Shown here: in pieces, positions 9,818 to 17,879 of the stretch
Layout of the letters: each line of letters opens with the position of its first letter
Position numbering within the stretch: the stretch's first letter is position 1
Source of the DNA: Aeromicrobium wangtongii
GTDB taxonomy: Bacteria > Actinomycetota > Actinomycetes > Propionibacteriales > Nocardioidaceae
DNA length: 64,000 nt
Assembly: GCF_024584515.1 (NCBI RefSeq)
Contig: NZ_CP102173.1
Coordinates: forward strand, 2,976,001 to 3,040,000
Direction of reading: 5' to 3'
Notes under the pieces: generated by a model
What the model was told of the DNA's origin: nothing
The model's database searches: none
The model's input: only the letters and a program-made list of their open reading frames with translations
Made by a program: the position numbers and the translations under genes

Positions 9818-9978
9818 GCTTCGCGATGCTGCCACACGGTGAACAGGGTCACAGGTTTGGCCTTCGTCCCACGGGGGGAGGGACCCTTGGCCCTACAAGA
9901 TCTGGATATCGTTTCTCTCGAGCTCGATCCTGGGCTAGGCTCGGCGAGTTCTGTTTTTTTCTTCCGGAGGTCTTCTGC

Positions 9979-10770
9979 GTGTCTTCGTCAGCGCCCAAAC
10001 GCCGACTCGACGTACGTCAGCAGACCCCGCAGCGCACGGCCGGCAAGCGAGCCGCCCAGCGCCGACGGACCCGTCGCCACTCCTTTGTTCCCACTCCAGC
10101 CATGGCCGGTGCATTCGCACTGATCCTGGCTGCTTTTGGTTCAGCGGTCGCCGGCAGCGGATCGGACGGCAACACGCTCAGCGCCGACAAGTACCAGACG
10201 ATCAGCCAGAGCTACACCGGCCCGGAGCAGACCACGGTCGACGTGAGCCGCAGCTTCGACCGCGCGACGCTGGACCGTCAGGCCAAGATGCAGGCCGAGC
10301 AGACGCAGGCCGCCCAGGCCGAGCTCGCCCAGCAGGTCGGCAAGGCAGCCGATGAGCTGAAGCAGAACACCTGGGTCATCCCGGTCACCGGCTACCACCT
10401 CAGCGCCCGCTTCGGTCAGCGCAGCGGCCTGTGGTCGACGGTCCACACCGGCCTGGACTTCGCCGGCCCGTCGGGCTCCACGATCGTCTCGGTCGCTGCG
10501 GGCACGGTGGTGTCCGCCGGCTACGAGGGCGCCTACGGCAACCGCACGGTCATCCGGCTCAACGACGGCACGGGCACCGAGATCTGGTACTGCCACCAGA
10601 GCCGTTTCGCCGTCTCGGTCGGCGACAACGTCGGACCCGGTGACGTCATCGGCTACACCGGCTCGACCGGCAACGTGACCGGCCCGCACCTGCACCTCGA
10701 GGTGCACCCCGCCGGCGGCCCGGCCGTCGATCCCGTCGCGGCCCTCGCCGCGCACAACGTCACCCCCTGA
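9979..10770 (+). CDS. Secreted/anchored M23 (LytM-type) peptidase
   Basis: 263 aa. The GTG at 9979 has GGAGG 8 nt upstream; the in-frame ATG at 9826 is not the start. A very basic cytosolic leader (residues 5-34) and a hydrophobic segment (about 40-59) act as signal or anchor. An Ala/Gln-rich coiled stretch (95-128) precedes the M23 domain, whose zinc ligands are visible as H156/D160 ('VHTGLD') and H239 in 'HLHLEV', with H206 in 'WYCHQS'. This set is complete, so it should cleave peptidoglycan cross-bridges. A TAGGCT -10-like hexamer lies at 9936-9941. Equivalent by position to Rv0950c. Confidence 0.92.
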   Translation: MSSSAPKRRLDVRQQTPQRTAGKRAAQRRRTRRHSFVPTPAMAGAFALILAAFGSAVAGSGSDGNTLSADKYQTISQSYTGPEQTTVDVSRSFDRATLDRQAKMQAEQTQAAQAELAQQVGKAADELKQNTWVIPVTGYHLSARFGQRSGLWSTVHTGLDFAGPSGSTIVSVAAGTVVSAGYEGAYGNRTVIRLNDGTGTEIWYCHQSRFAVSVGDNVGPGDVIGYTGSTGNVTGPHLHLEVHPAGGPAVDPVAALAAHNVTP

Positions 10771-10782
10771 CCCACCCCTCCC

Positions 10783-11040
10783 CCAAACGCTGACGCGTGG
10801 GTTCCGCACGCCGACGCGTGGGTTCCGCACGCCGACGCGTGGGTTCCGCACGCCGACGCGTGGCTTCCGTCCGCTGACACGTGGGTTCCGTCCGCTGACG
10901 CGTGGGTTACGTCCGCTGACGCGTGGGTTACGTCCGCTGACGCGTGGGTTCCGTCCACCCTGGGCGGCGCGCAACCCACGCCTCACCGTGCGGAAGCCAC
11001 GCGTCATCGTGCGCAACCCACGCGTCAGCGTTGGGGTGGG
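10783..11040. repeat. 21-bp tandem array with inverted copies between convergent genes
   Basis: Eight direct copies of a 21-bp unit with core GACGCGTGGGTT start at 10792, 10813, 10834, 10855, 10876, 10897, 10918 and 10939, with exactly 21-nt spacing. Three inverted copies (core AACCCACGCGTC) follow at about 10969, 10990 and 11011, also 21 nt apart. Outer flanks (10783-10803 and 11015-11038) are inverted too, so the block can fold into a long imperfect hairpin. It fills the gap between the stops of the M23 gene and pcrA. Copies differ in the last 9 nt (CGCACGCC or CGTCCGCT types). Possible roles are a bidirectional terminator or a protein-binding array. Confidence 0.9.
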
Positions 11041-11050
11041 GTGGGGTGGG

Positions 11051-13426
11051 TCAGAGCTTTTCGACGGGGGCGTAGCGCAGGAGCAGCCGCTTGACGCCCT
11101 GCGAGCCGAAGTCGACCGACGCCACCGACTTCTCGGCCTGACCCTCGACCGCGATGACGGTACCGAGGCCGAAGCTGTCGTGGCTGACCCGGTCGCCGGG
11201 CGACAGCGAGACGATCGCGCGGTCGGCCTTCTTCGAACGGGCCGCGACATTGGACGTCCGGAAGGACGACTGCGCGGTGGCCGACGGCTGGCTCGGGGTC
11301 CACTGCGTCGGCGGCGAGGCCAGACGACGCCAGTCGACCAGCGCCTCGGGCAGCTCGTCGAGGAATCGTGATGCCGGGTTGTACGACGGCGCACCCCAGG
11401 CCGCCCGCGTCGTGGCGCGCGTGACGTACAGCCGCGACTCGGCGCGGGTGATGCCGACGTAGGCGAGGCGTCGCTCCTCCTCCAGCTCCTTGACGTCGGC
11501 CAGCGAGCGCATGTGCGGGAACACCCCGTCCTCCATGCCGGTCAGGAACACGACCGGGAACTCCAGGCCCTTGGCGGTGTGCAGGGTCATCAGCGTGACG
11601 ACGCCGTCGCCCTCGTCGGGGATCTGGTCGGCATCGGCCACGAGGGCGACCTGCTCGAGGAAGGCCGCGAGCGACCCCTCCCCCAGCGTCGGCTCGTCGG
11701 AGATCGCCTCGACGGCCTCGGATGGCTCCTCGGCCGGCACGTCCTCGGCCTCGTCCGACTCGTCGACCGTGCTGGCGCCGACGACGAACTCACGCGCGAC
11801 GGCGACGAGCTCGGCCAGGTTCTCGACCCTGGTCTCGTCCTGCGGATCGGTGCTCTGCTCGAGCGTGGACAGGTAGCCGCTGCGCGTCAGCGCCGCCTCG
11901 AGCACCGCATCGGCGGGGGCCCCCGACTCGGCCATGTCCATCAGCTCGGACATGAACGCGGTGAAGGCCTGGATCGCGTTCAGCGAACGGGTCGCCAGGT
12001 CGGGCGCCTCGTCGGCGCGGGTCAGCGCCTCCCAGAAGCTGATGTCGTGCATCGTCGCGAGCCGCTGGATGGATGCCTCGGCCCGGTCCCCGATGCCGCG
12101 CTTGGGCTCGTTGATGATGCGCCGCAGGGAGACGGTGTCACGAGGGTTGACCAGCACCCGGACGTACGCGAGCGCATCCTTGATCTCCTTGCGCTCGTAG
12201 AACCGGACGCCGCCGACCACCCGGTAGGGCAGGCCGACGCGGATGAAGACTTCTTCGAACACCCGGCTCTGGGCATTGGTGCGGTAGAAGATCGCGACGT
12301 CCTTGGCGGCCACCTCGCCGGAGTCGACGAGCTTGTCGATCTCGTCGGCGATGAACTGCGCCTCGTCGCGCTCGTCGTCACCGACGTAGCCGACGATCTT
12401 CTCCCCGTCGCCCTGCGCGGACCACAGCTGCTTGTCCCTGCGGCCCTCGTTGCGGCTGATGACCGCGTTGGCGGCCGTCAGGATGGTCTGGGTGGAGCGG
12501 TAGTTCTGCTCCAGCAGGATCGTCGCAGCGTTCGGGAAGTCGTCCTCGAACTCGAGGATGTTGCGGATGTTGGCGCCGCGGAAGGCATAGATCGACTGAT
12601 CGGAGTCGCCCACGACCAGCAGGTCGGAGTCGGCGTCGGTCAGCTCGCGGATCAACTGGTACTGGGCATGGTTGGTGTCCTGGTACTCGTCGACCAGGAT
12701 GTGCCGGAAGCGGCGGCGGTACGTCTCGCGCACATCGGGCCAGGCCTGGAACAGGTGGACCGTGTTCATGATCAGGTCGTCGAAGTCCATCGCATTGGCC
12801 GACTGCAGCCGTGCCTGATACGTCTTGTACGCCTCGGCGTAGATCTCCTCTGTCGGATTGGTCGCCTTGCCGGCGGCCGCCTCGTGATCGACCAGCTCGT
12901 TCTTGAGGTTGGAGATCCAGTTGAGGACCGCCCGCGGGTTGACCTTCTTGGGGTCCAGCTCCATGTCGCGACAGATCAGCGTCATCAGGCGGCGTTGATC
13001 GGCCGAGTCGTAGATCGTGAACGAGGACGTGAACCCGAATCGGGTCGCCTCGCGGCGCAGGATGCGCACGCACGCGGAGTGGAAGGTCGAGACCCACATC
13101 ATCCGCGCCCGGGGACCGACCAGGTCGGCGACGCGCTCGCGCATCTCGGCGGCGGCCTTGTTGGTGAAGGTGATCGCCAGGATCGAGCCGGGGTGGGCGC
13201 CGCGCGCGGCGATGAGCCAGGCGACGCGCCGGGTCAGCACCCGGGTCTTGCCCGAGCCCGCGCCGGCCACCACGAGCAGCGGACCGCCCGGGTGGGACAC
13301 CGCAGCCCGCTGTGCGTCGTTGAGCCCTTCCAGCAGGGTCTCCGAGCGTGGACGCCGGTGGTCGGCGGATCCTGGCGTGGCGGCAGGTGGACGTCCCATG
13401 GACGGGACAGGGAACGGCAGCGTCAT
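11051..13426 (-). CDS. pcrA: ATP-dependent 3'-5' DNA helicase PcrA/UvrD1
   Basis: 791 aa from the ATG at 13426. Superfamily 1A helicase for nucleotide-excision and recombination repair. Motif I 'VVAGAGSGKTRVLTRRVAWL' sits at about residue 52. Motif II 'ILVDEYQDTN', motif III 'DSDQSIYAFRGA', motif IV 'LEQNYRS', motif V 'TLHTAKGLEFPVVFL' and motif VI 'EERRLAYVGITRA' follow in order. An acidic insert at about 545-590 and the C-terminal tudor-like 'GDRVSHDSFGLGTVIAVEG' (RNA polymerase-binding in PcrA) are present. A TAGGCT hexamer lies 10 nt before the ATG, so the leader is at most a few nucleotides. Confidence 0.96.
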   Translation of the reverse strand: MTLPFPVPSMGRPPAATPGSADHRRPRSETLLEGLNDAQRAAVSHPGGPLLVVAGAGSGKTRVLTRRVAWLIAARGAHPGSILAITFTNKAAAEMRERVADLVGPRARMMWVSTFHSACVRILRREATRFGFTSSFTIYDSADQRRLMTLICRDMELDPKKVNPRAVLNWISNLKNELVDHEAAAGKATNPTEEIYAEAYKTYQARLQSANAMDFDDLIMNTVHLFQAWPDVRETYRRRFRHILVDEYQDTNHAQYQLIRELTDADSDLLVVGDSDQSIYAFRGANIRNILEFEDDFPNAATILLEQNYRSTQTILTAANAVISRNEGRRDKQLWSAQGDGEKIVGYVGDDERDEAQFIADEIDKLVDSGEVAAKDVAIFYRTNAQSRVFEEVFIRVGLPYRVVGGVRFYERKEIKDALAYVRVLVNPRDTVSLRRIINEPKRGIGDRAEASIQRLATMHDISFWEALTRADEAPDLATRSLNAIQAFTAFMSELMDMAESGAPADAVLEAALTRSGYLSTLEQSTDPQDETRVENLAELVAVAREFVVGASTVDESDEAEDVPAEEPSEAVEAISDEPTLGEGSLAAFLEQVALVADADQIPDEGDGVVTLMTLHTAKGLEFPVVFLTGMEDGVFPHMRSLADVKELEEERRLAYVGITRAESRLYVTRATTRAAWGAPSYNPASRFLDELPEALVDWRRLASPPTQWTPSQPSATAQSSFRTSNVAARSKKADRAIVSLSPGDRVSHDSFGLGTVIAVEGQAEKSVASVDFGSQGVKRLLLRYAPVEKL

Positions 13427-13497
13427 CGTGCTGTCCAGCCTAGTTGCCGCACCCGACACGGGCCGAATCGGAGGGCCCGCGCGTACACTCCCCTGCC

Positions 13498-13926
13498 ATG
13501 GATCCTGCCGTCACCATCCGGCCTGCGCACGAGGCCGATCTGGATGCGCTGACCGATGTGTGGGAGCGGGCCGCCCGGTCGTCCCACGGTTTCATGGAAC
13601 CAGCCGACTTCAGCGAGATGCGGCCGTTCATGCGCGACTCCTATCTCCCGTCGATGGAGGTGCTGCTGGCCGAGCTGGACGGCCGTCCGATCGCCTTCGT
13701 CGGTGCCCGCGAGAACCATGTCGAGCTGCTGTACGTCGACCCGGAGCTCCACGGCCAGGGACTCGGCACCCGCCTGCTCGCCGAGGTCGGTGCCACCAGC
13801 GTCGAGGTGTACGCCGACAACACGACCGGCGTCGCGTTCTACCGCTCCCAGGGGTTCGCCGAGGTGCTGCGCCGCGAGAACGACGCCGCCGGCCGGCCGT
13901 ACGCCATGGTGGTGCTGCGCCGATGA
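13498..13926 (+). CDS. GNAT-family N-acetyltransferase
   Basis: 142 aa. Acetyl-CoA-dependent acyltransferase fold: 'VTIRPAHEADLDALTDVW' at the N-terminus, motif A 'ELLYVDPELHGQGLGTRLL' (pyrophosphate loop) near residues 77-95, and motif B 'YADNTTGVAFYRSQGF'. Substrate unknown. The start at 13498 is chosen because TACACT (13484-13489) lies 8 nt upstream with no ribosome site, suggesting a leaderless message. The stop overlaps the next gene as ATGA. Divergent from pcrA. Confidence 0.9.
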   Translation: MDPAVTIRPAHEADLDALTDVWERAARSSHGFMEPADFSEMRPFMRDSYLPSMEVLLAELDGRPIAFVGARENHVELLYVDPELHGQGLGTRLLAEVGATSVEVYADNTTGVAFYRSQGFAEVLRRENDAAGRPYAMVVLRR

Positions 13927-14273
13927 GGCTCGGGCTCGACACCGGCAGCGGCGAGGCGCCGTTCGAGCAGGTCCGCCGCCAGGTGGCCGAGCTCGCCGCC
14001 GACGGGACGCTGCCGGCGGGCCACAAGCTGCCGACGGTCCGCGCCCTCGCGGCCGATCTGGGGCTGGCCGTCAACACCGTCGCGAAGGCCTACCGCGCCC
14101 TCGAGGCCGATGGCGTCATCGAGACCCGCGGCCGCAACGGGACGTTCATCGCGGTCCGTCACGCCGCGGACGACGCGACCGACGACGCCGCCCGCGCATT
14201 CGTCCTGCAGGCCCGGCGACAGGGACTGTCACGCGACGAGGCGATCCGCCTGCTCGAGACCCACTGGGCCTGA
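13923..14273 (+). CDS. GntR-family transcriptional regulator (YtrA-like, short)
   Basis: 116 aa. Winged-helix GntR DNA-binding domain at about residues 10-78: 'PFEQVRRQVAELAADGTLPAGHKLPTVRALAADLGLAVNTVAKAYRALEADGVIETRGRNGTF'. Only about 38 residues follow, so there is no large effector domain; this is the size of YtrA-type regulators, which often control ABC transporters. The ATGA overlap with the GNAT gene indicates translational coupling. Its target is not evident; the DrrAB-type exporter 2 kb downstream is a candidate only by proximity. Confidence 0.92.
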   Translation: MRLGLDTGSGEAPFEQVRRQVAELAADGTLPAGHKLPTVRALAADLGLAVNTVAKAYRALEADGVIETRGRNGTFIAVRHAADDATDDAARAFVLQARRQGLSRDEAIRLLETHWA

Positions 14274-14315
14274 CGCCGCTGCCCGGGCGGCCCACCTGCG
14301 GTTGAGGCGACCGGA

Positions 14316-14321
14316 TACCGT
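14316..14321 (+). promoter_or_regulatory. -10 hexamer TACCGT of the 56-aa gene
   Basis: TACCGT ends 6 nt before the GTG at 14328. No ribosome site lies between them, so the message is probably leaderless. No convincing -35. Confidence 0.5.
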
Positions 14322-14327
14322 GGCACC

Positions 14328-14498
14328 GTGTCATTCACCTTCGTCCTGCTCCTGCTTCTCGTGGCCGGCATCGCCCTGATGGGCCTGGCCCTGTCCGGTA
14401 TCGGCAGTCCCGACCGGTCGCACCAGAAGCCGCCGCGACTGCCCGGCCACGACATCCAGGACCAGCAGCGCAAGCGCCAGGACCCGGACGCCCGCTAG
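14328..14498 (+). CDS. Small single-TM membrane protein (56 aa)
   Basis: 56 codons from the GTG at 14328 to a TAG at 14498. One N-terminal helix (residues about 4-24, FVLLLLLVAGIALMGLAL) is followed by a polar tail rich in Pro, Gln, Asp and Arg (DRSHQKPPRLPGHD...). The TACCGT hexamer 6 nt upstream, the hydrophobic/polar division and third-position GC support a real gene. Its TAG abuts the CTA complement of the zwf stop with no spacer. Function unknown. Confidence 0.6.
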   Translation: MSFTFVLLLLLVAGIALMGLALSGIGSPDRSHQKPPRLPGHDIQDQQRKRQDPDAR

Positions 14499-15935
14499 CT
14501 ACTCCGCATTCGGGTTGGGCTTGCGCCAGCTGCGCTCGAACGGCAGCCGCCACGCCCGCGGCGCGACGAGCTGGTGGATCGCGTTGGGCCCCCACGTGCC
14601 GGCCGCGTACGGCCGCACCGGCGGGGTGTCGTTGAGCAGCGGCTCCGAGATCTCCCACAGCCGCTCGATGCCCTCCGCGGTCGTGAACAGCGTCCGCTCG
14701 CCGCGCATCGCGTCGTAGATCAGCCGCTCGTACGCCTCCAGCACCTCACCGGCTCGTTCGGTCTCCTGCATCGCGAACTGCATGCTGAGCTTGTCCAGCC
14801 GCATGCCCGGACCGGGACGCTTGCCATAGAACGACAGTGACAGGCGGGACGAGTCGGCCAGGTCGAACGTCAGGTGATCCGGCCCGGCCAGGCCCACGCC
14901 GGAACCCGCCGGGAACATGCTCTTGGGCGGCTCCCGGAACGCGATCGAGATGATGCGCGCCCCCTCGGCGAGCTTCTTGCCCGTCCGCAGGTAGAACGGG
15001 ACGCCGGCCCAGCGCCAGTTGTCGATCTCGGCCTTGAGGGCGACGAAGGTGTCGGTCTCGGAGTCGGCGGCGACGCCGTCCTCATCGCGATAACCCTGGT
15101 ACTGCCCGCGGACCACGAACTTGGGATCCAGCGGCAGCATCGACCGGAAGACCTTGTTCTTTTCCTCGGAGATCGAGTCCGAGTCCAGCGACGTCGGCGG
15201 CTCCATCGCCATGAACGCGAGCACCTGGAACAGGTGGGTCACGACCATGTCCTTGAAGGCGCCGGTGCCTTCGTAGAAGCCGGACCGGCCGCTCACCGAC
15301 AGCGTCTCGGGCACGTCGATCTGCACGTGGTCGATGAAGTTGCGGTTCCAGATCGGCTCGAACAGTCCGTTGGCGAACCGGAACGCCAGGATGTTCAGCG
15401 CCGCCTCCTTGCCCAGGAAGTGGTCGATGCGGAAGATCTGGCGCTCGTCGAAGACCTCGTGCAGCTCGGCGTTGAGCGCCTTCGCACTGGCCAGGTCGGT
15501 GCCGAACGGCTTCTCCATGATGATGCGGGAGCGCTCCACCAGATTCGCCTGGTCGAGGGTGTGCACGACGTCGAGCGCCGACTTCGGCGGGACGCTCAGG
15601 TAGTGCAGCCGCCGCGGCGACCCACCGAGATCGGCCTCGAGCACGCCGGCCGCCTTGGCGAGCGCGTCCGGACCGGCCTTGACGTTGATGTACGACAGCT
15701 TCGGCGCGAAGTCGCGCCACTTCTGGTCGTCGATCTCGCGGGTGCTGAACTCGCGGTAGGCCTTCTCGGCGAACTCGCGGAAGTCCTCGTCGTCGAAGTC
15801 GTCCATCGAGACGCCGATGATGCGCGAGTCGGACACCAGACCCGACTGGAGCAGGTGCATGATGCCGGGCAGCAGCTTGCGTCGGGCCAGGTCACCGGTG
15901 GCGCCGAAGAGCACAATCAGATGGGGCTCGTCCAT
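14499..15935 (-). CDS. zwf: Glucose-6-phosphate dehydrogenase (first copy)
   Basis: 478 aa. Oxidises glucose 6-phosphate to 6-phosphogluconolactone with NAD(P)+. The N-terminal Rossmann motif '[19 protein letters not shown]' is followed by '[18 protein letters not shown]' and the active-site '[21 protein letters not shown]' (catalytic His). The C-terminal half has 'KDMVVTHLFQVLAFMAMEPP' and 'GVPFYLRTGKKL'. Complete. It lies alone, without opcA, tal, tkt or pgl. A second, diverged homologue is at 31424-32839. The start is preceded by TAGCCT and 6 nt. Confidence 0.95.
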   Translation of the reverse strand: MDEPHLIVLFGATGDLARRKLLPGIMHLLQSGLVSDSRIIGVSMDDFDDEDFREFAEKAYREFSTREIDDQKWRDFAPKLSYINVKAGPDALAKAAGVLEADLGGSPRRLHYLSVPPKSALDVVHTLDQANLVERSRIIMEKPFGTDLASAKALNAELHEVFDERQIFRIDHFLGKEAALNILAFRFANGLFEPIWNRNFIDHVQIDVPETLSVSGRSGFYEGTGAFKDMVVTHLFQVLAFMAMEPPTSLDSDSISEEKNKVFRSMLPLDPKFVVRGQYQGYRDEDGVAADSETDTFVALKAEIDNWRWAGVPFYLRTGKKLAEGARIISIAFREPPKSMFPAGSGVGLAGPDHLTFDLADSSRLSLSFYGKRPGPGMRLDKLSMQFAMQETERAGEVLEAYERLIYDAMRGERTLFTTAEGIERLWEISEPLLNDTPPVRPYAAGTWGPNAIHQLVAPRAWRLPFERSWRKPNPNAE

Positions 15936-15941
15936 GCCATC

Positions 15942-15947
15942 AGGCTA
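15942..15947 (-). promoter_or_regulatory. -10 hexamer TAGCCT of zwf (14499-15935)
   Basis: On the minus strand TAGCCT is followed by 6 nt (GATGGC) and the ATG at 15935, the geometry of a leaderless start. Confidence 0.5.
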
Positions 15948-16014
15948 GACCCGGCACGCGGCCTCGGCACAGATCCGGCAAAAGGCCACTGCGGACGGTG
16001 CAAGGCGCTGACGT

Positions 16015-16047
16015 CCGCTGTCAGCCCGGTCAGGGCGGTGACAGCGG
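16015..16047. promoter_or_regulatory. Inverted repeat, probable operator of the ABC exporter operon
   Basis: Perfect 9-bp arms CCGCTGTCA (16015-16023) and TGACAGCGG (16039-16047) are separated by 15 nt and end 31 nt before the exporter start codon. Partial extra copies of the GCTGTCA half-site flank them. The position fits a repressor site for the drrA-like operon; the regulator is unknown. Confidence 0.5.
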
Positions 16048-16078
16048 GCTGCCAGCGGCGGCGAGCAGCATCGTCGGC

Positions 16079-17059
16079 ATGACCCAACACGCCATTCACG
16101 CCGAAGGGCTCACCAAGCACTACGGCGACACGAAAGCACTCGACGGCATCGACCTGGCCGTCCCCCACGGCTCCGTCCTCGGAGTCCTCGGACCCAACGG
16201 CGCCGGCAAGACGACCGCGGTCCGCATCCTCGCGACCCTGTTGCGTCCTGACGCCGGCACCGCGACGGTCGCCGGCCACGACATCGTCAACGACCCCGAC
16301 GCCGTCCGACGCTCGATCGGCCTGACCGGGCAGTACGCCTCAGTGGACCAGCAGCTGACCGGGAGGGAGAACCTGGAGCTGTTCGCCCGGCTGCTGGACT
16401 TCACCCGCCCCGACTCCCGCGCCCGGGCCCGGGAGCTGCTGGAGCAGTTCGGCCTCACCGAGGCCGGCGACCGCCAGATCCGGACGTACTCGGGCGGGAT
16501 GCGTCGCCGGCTGGACCTCGCCGCGAGCCTGGTCGGTCGCCCGCAGGTGATCTTCCTCGACGAGCCCACCACGGGTCTGGACCCGAGCAAGCGCGACGAC
16601 GTGTGGAACCTCGTGCGCATGCTGACCGCGGAGGGCACCAGCGTCCTCCTGACGACGCAGTACCTCGAGGAGGCGGACGCGCTGGCCGACGCGATCACGG
16701 TGATCGACCACGGCCAGGTGATCGCGAACGGCACCGCCGCCGAGCTCAAGCAGATCGTGGGCGGACGCTCGCTGCAGGTGCGTCCCGCCGATGCCGCTGA
16801 CACCGCACAGATCCGCAGGATCCTCAGCCGCATCACCGGACGTCCGGTCGACGAGCCCACCCGTGGGTTGCTGACCGCCCCGATCGAGGCCGAGCAGGAC
16901 TTCACCGCGGTCGTGGTCGAGCTGGCATCGCGCGGCATCGGCCTCACCGAGATCTCGCTGAGCCTGCCGAGCCTCGACGAGGTCTTCTTCACCCTCACCG
17001 GACGGGGCGCATCGACCGCTGCCGCCGGCACCGACACCGACAAGGAGCTGGTCCGATGA
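16079..17059 (+). CDS. DrrA-type ABC transporter ATP-binding protein
   Basis: 326 aa; the ATG at 16079 is preferred over the open-frame start at 15998. Walker A 'GPNGAGKTTAVRILATL', Q-loop near 'IGLTGQYASVDQQLTG', signature 'TYSGGMRRRLDLAASL' and Walker B 'QVIFLDEPTTGLDPSKR' are all present. The C-terminal 90 residues (DUF4162-like, 'LQVRPADAADTAQIRRIL...SLDEVFFTLTG') are typical of daunorubicin-resistance exporters. Powers export of a hydrophobic compound through the partner permease, whose start overlaps the stop as ATGA. Confidence 0.94.
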   Translation: MTQHAIHAEGLTKHYGDTKALDGIDLAVPHGSVLGVLGPNGAGKTTAVRILATLLRPDAGTATVAGHDIVNDPDAVRRSIGLTGQYASVDQQLTGRENLELFARLLDFTRPDSRARARELLEQFGLTEAGDRQIRTYSGGMRRRLDLAASLVGRPQVIFLDEPTTGLDPSKRDDVWNLVRMLTAEGTSVLLTTQYLEEADALADAITVIDHGQVIANGTAAELKQIVGGRSLQVRPADAADTAQIRRILSRITGRPVDEPTRGLLTAPIEAEQDFTAVVVELASRGIGLTEISLSLPSLDEVFFTLTGRGASTAAAGTDTDKELVR

Positions 17060-17859
17060 CCACGACATCCATCCCGGTCGCCCGGCCGCGACCCGCATCC
17101 TCCCTGCCCTGGCTGCGGCACTCGCTGTCGCTGGCGGGCCGCTCGGTCAGGAAGATGCTCCGGCACCCCGAGCAGTTCTTCGACGTGACCTTGCAGCCGG
17201 TGCTGTTCCTGGTGATCTTCGTGTACGTCCTGGGCGGCGCGATCGCCGGTTCGACGCACGACTACCTGCAGTTCGTGCTGCCGGGCATCCTGATCCAGAC
17301 GGTCCTGTTCAGCACGGTCGCGATCGGCGTCAACCTCAACACCGACATCAAGGAGGGGGTGTTCGACCGGTTCCGGTCGTTGCCCATCCCCCGCTCGGCC
17401 CCGCTCGTGGGCGCCACGCTCGCCGAGTGCCTGCGCTACGGGCTCACGATCGCGGTGACGATGGTCGCGGGCTTCGTGATGGGCTTCCGGCCGACCACCT
17501 CACCGGTCAAGGTCGCGATCGCCTGCCTGCTGGTGCTGCTGTTCGCCTGGTGCATGTGCTGGGTCGCGATCTGGCTGGGCATGGTGATGCGCGAGGCCGG
17601 ATCGGTGCAGGGCATCGGCTTCGTCGCCCTGTTCCCGTTGACGTTCGGCTCCAGCATGTTCGCCTCGGTCGACACGATGCCCGGCTGGTTGCGGGCCTGG
17701 GTCGACATCAACCCGGTGACCCACCTGACCGATGCCGTCCGGGGTCTCCTGACCGGCGGCCCCGTCGCCCAGGACGCCTTCATCGCGCTGGGGACGAGCG
17801 CCCTGATCCTGGCGGTGTTCGCCCCGCTGGCGGTGAGCGCGTACCGCACGAAGGCCTGA
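17056..17859 (+). CDS. DrrB-type ABC-2 transporter permease
   Basis: 267 aa. ABC-2 membrane subunit with about six helices: 'FDVTLQPVLFLVIFVYVLGGAIAG' first, 'GLTIAVTMVAGFVMGF', 'VAIACLLVLLFAWCMCWVAIWLGMVM', and the conserved loop 'PLTFGSSMFASVDTMPGWLRAWVDINPVTHLTDAVRGLL'. Partner of the upstream ATPase by a 4-nt overlap. It ends 20 nt from the convergent M14 peptidase gene. Substrate unknown; the homology class covers antibiotics and lipids. Confidence 0.93.
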   Translation: MTTTSIPVARPRPASSLPWLRHSLSLAGRSVRKMLRHPEQFFDVTLQPVLFLVIFVYVLGGAIAGSTHDYLQFVLPGILIQTVLFSTVAIGVNLNTDIKEGVFDRFRSLPIPRSAPLVGATLAECLRYGLTIAVTMVAGFVMGFRPTTSPVKVAIACLLVLLFAWCMCWVAIWLGMVMREAGSVQGIGFVALFPLTFGSSMFASVDTMPGWLRAWVDINPVTHLTDAVRGLLTGGPVAQDAFIALGTSALILAVFAPLAVSAYRTKA

Positions 17860-17879
17860 CCGACCGGTCCTGCGTGGTC

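Noticed and set aside
9840-9978. c-di-AMP (ydaO-type) riboswitch upstream of the M23 peptidase
   Set aside because: Cell-wall hydrolase genes of actinobacteria often carry one, but I cannot find its conserved cores in this 140-nt leader; only a TAGGCT hexamer and a T-run are visible.
10783-11040. CRISPR array
   Set aside because: No unique spacers: units abut head to tail at 21 bp, and there are no cas genes.
10653-11394. Frames through the 21-bp array that would encode perfect 7-aa repeats
   Set aside because: A 21-bp DNA repeat necessarily gives 7-aa periodicity in every frame; the frames also extend into pcrA antisense sequence and no start/ribosome site supports them.
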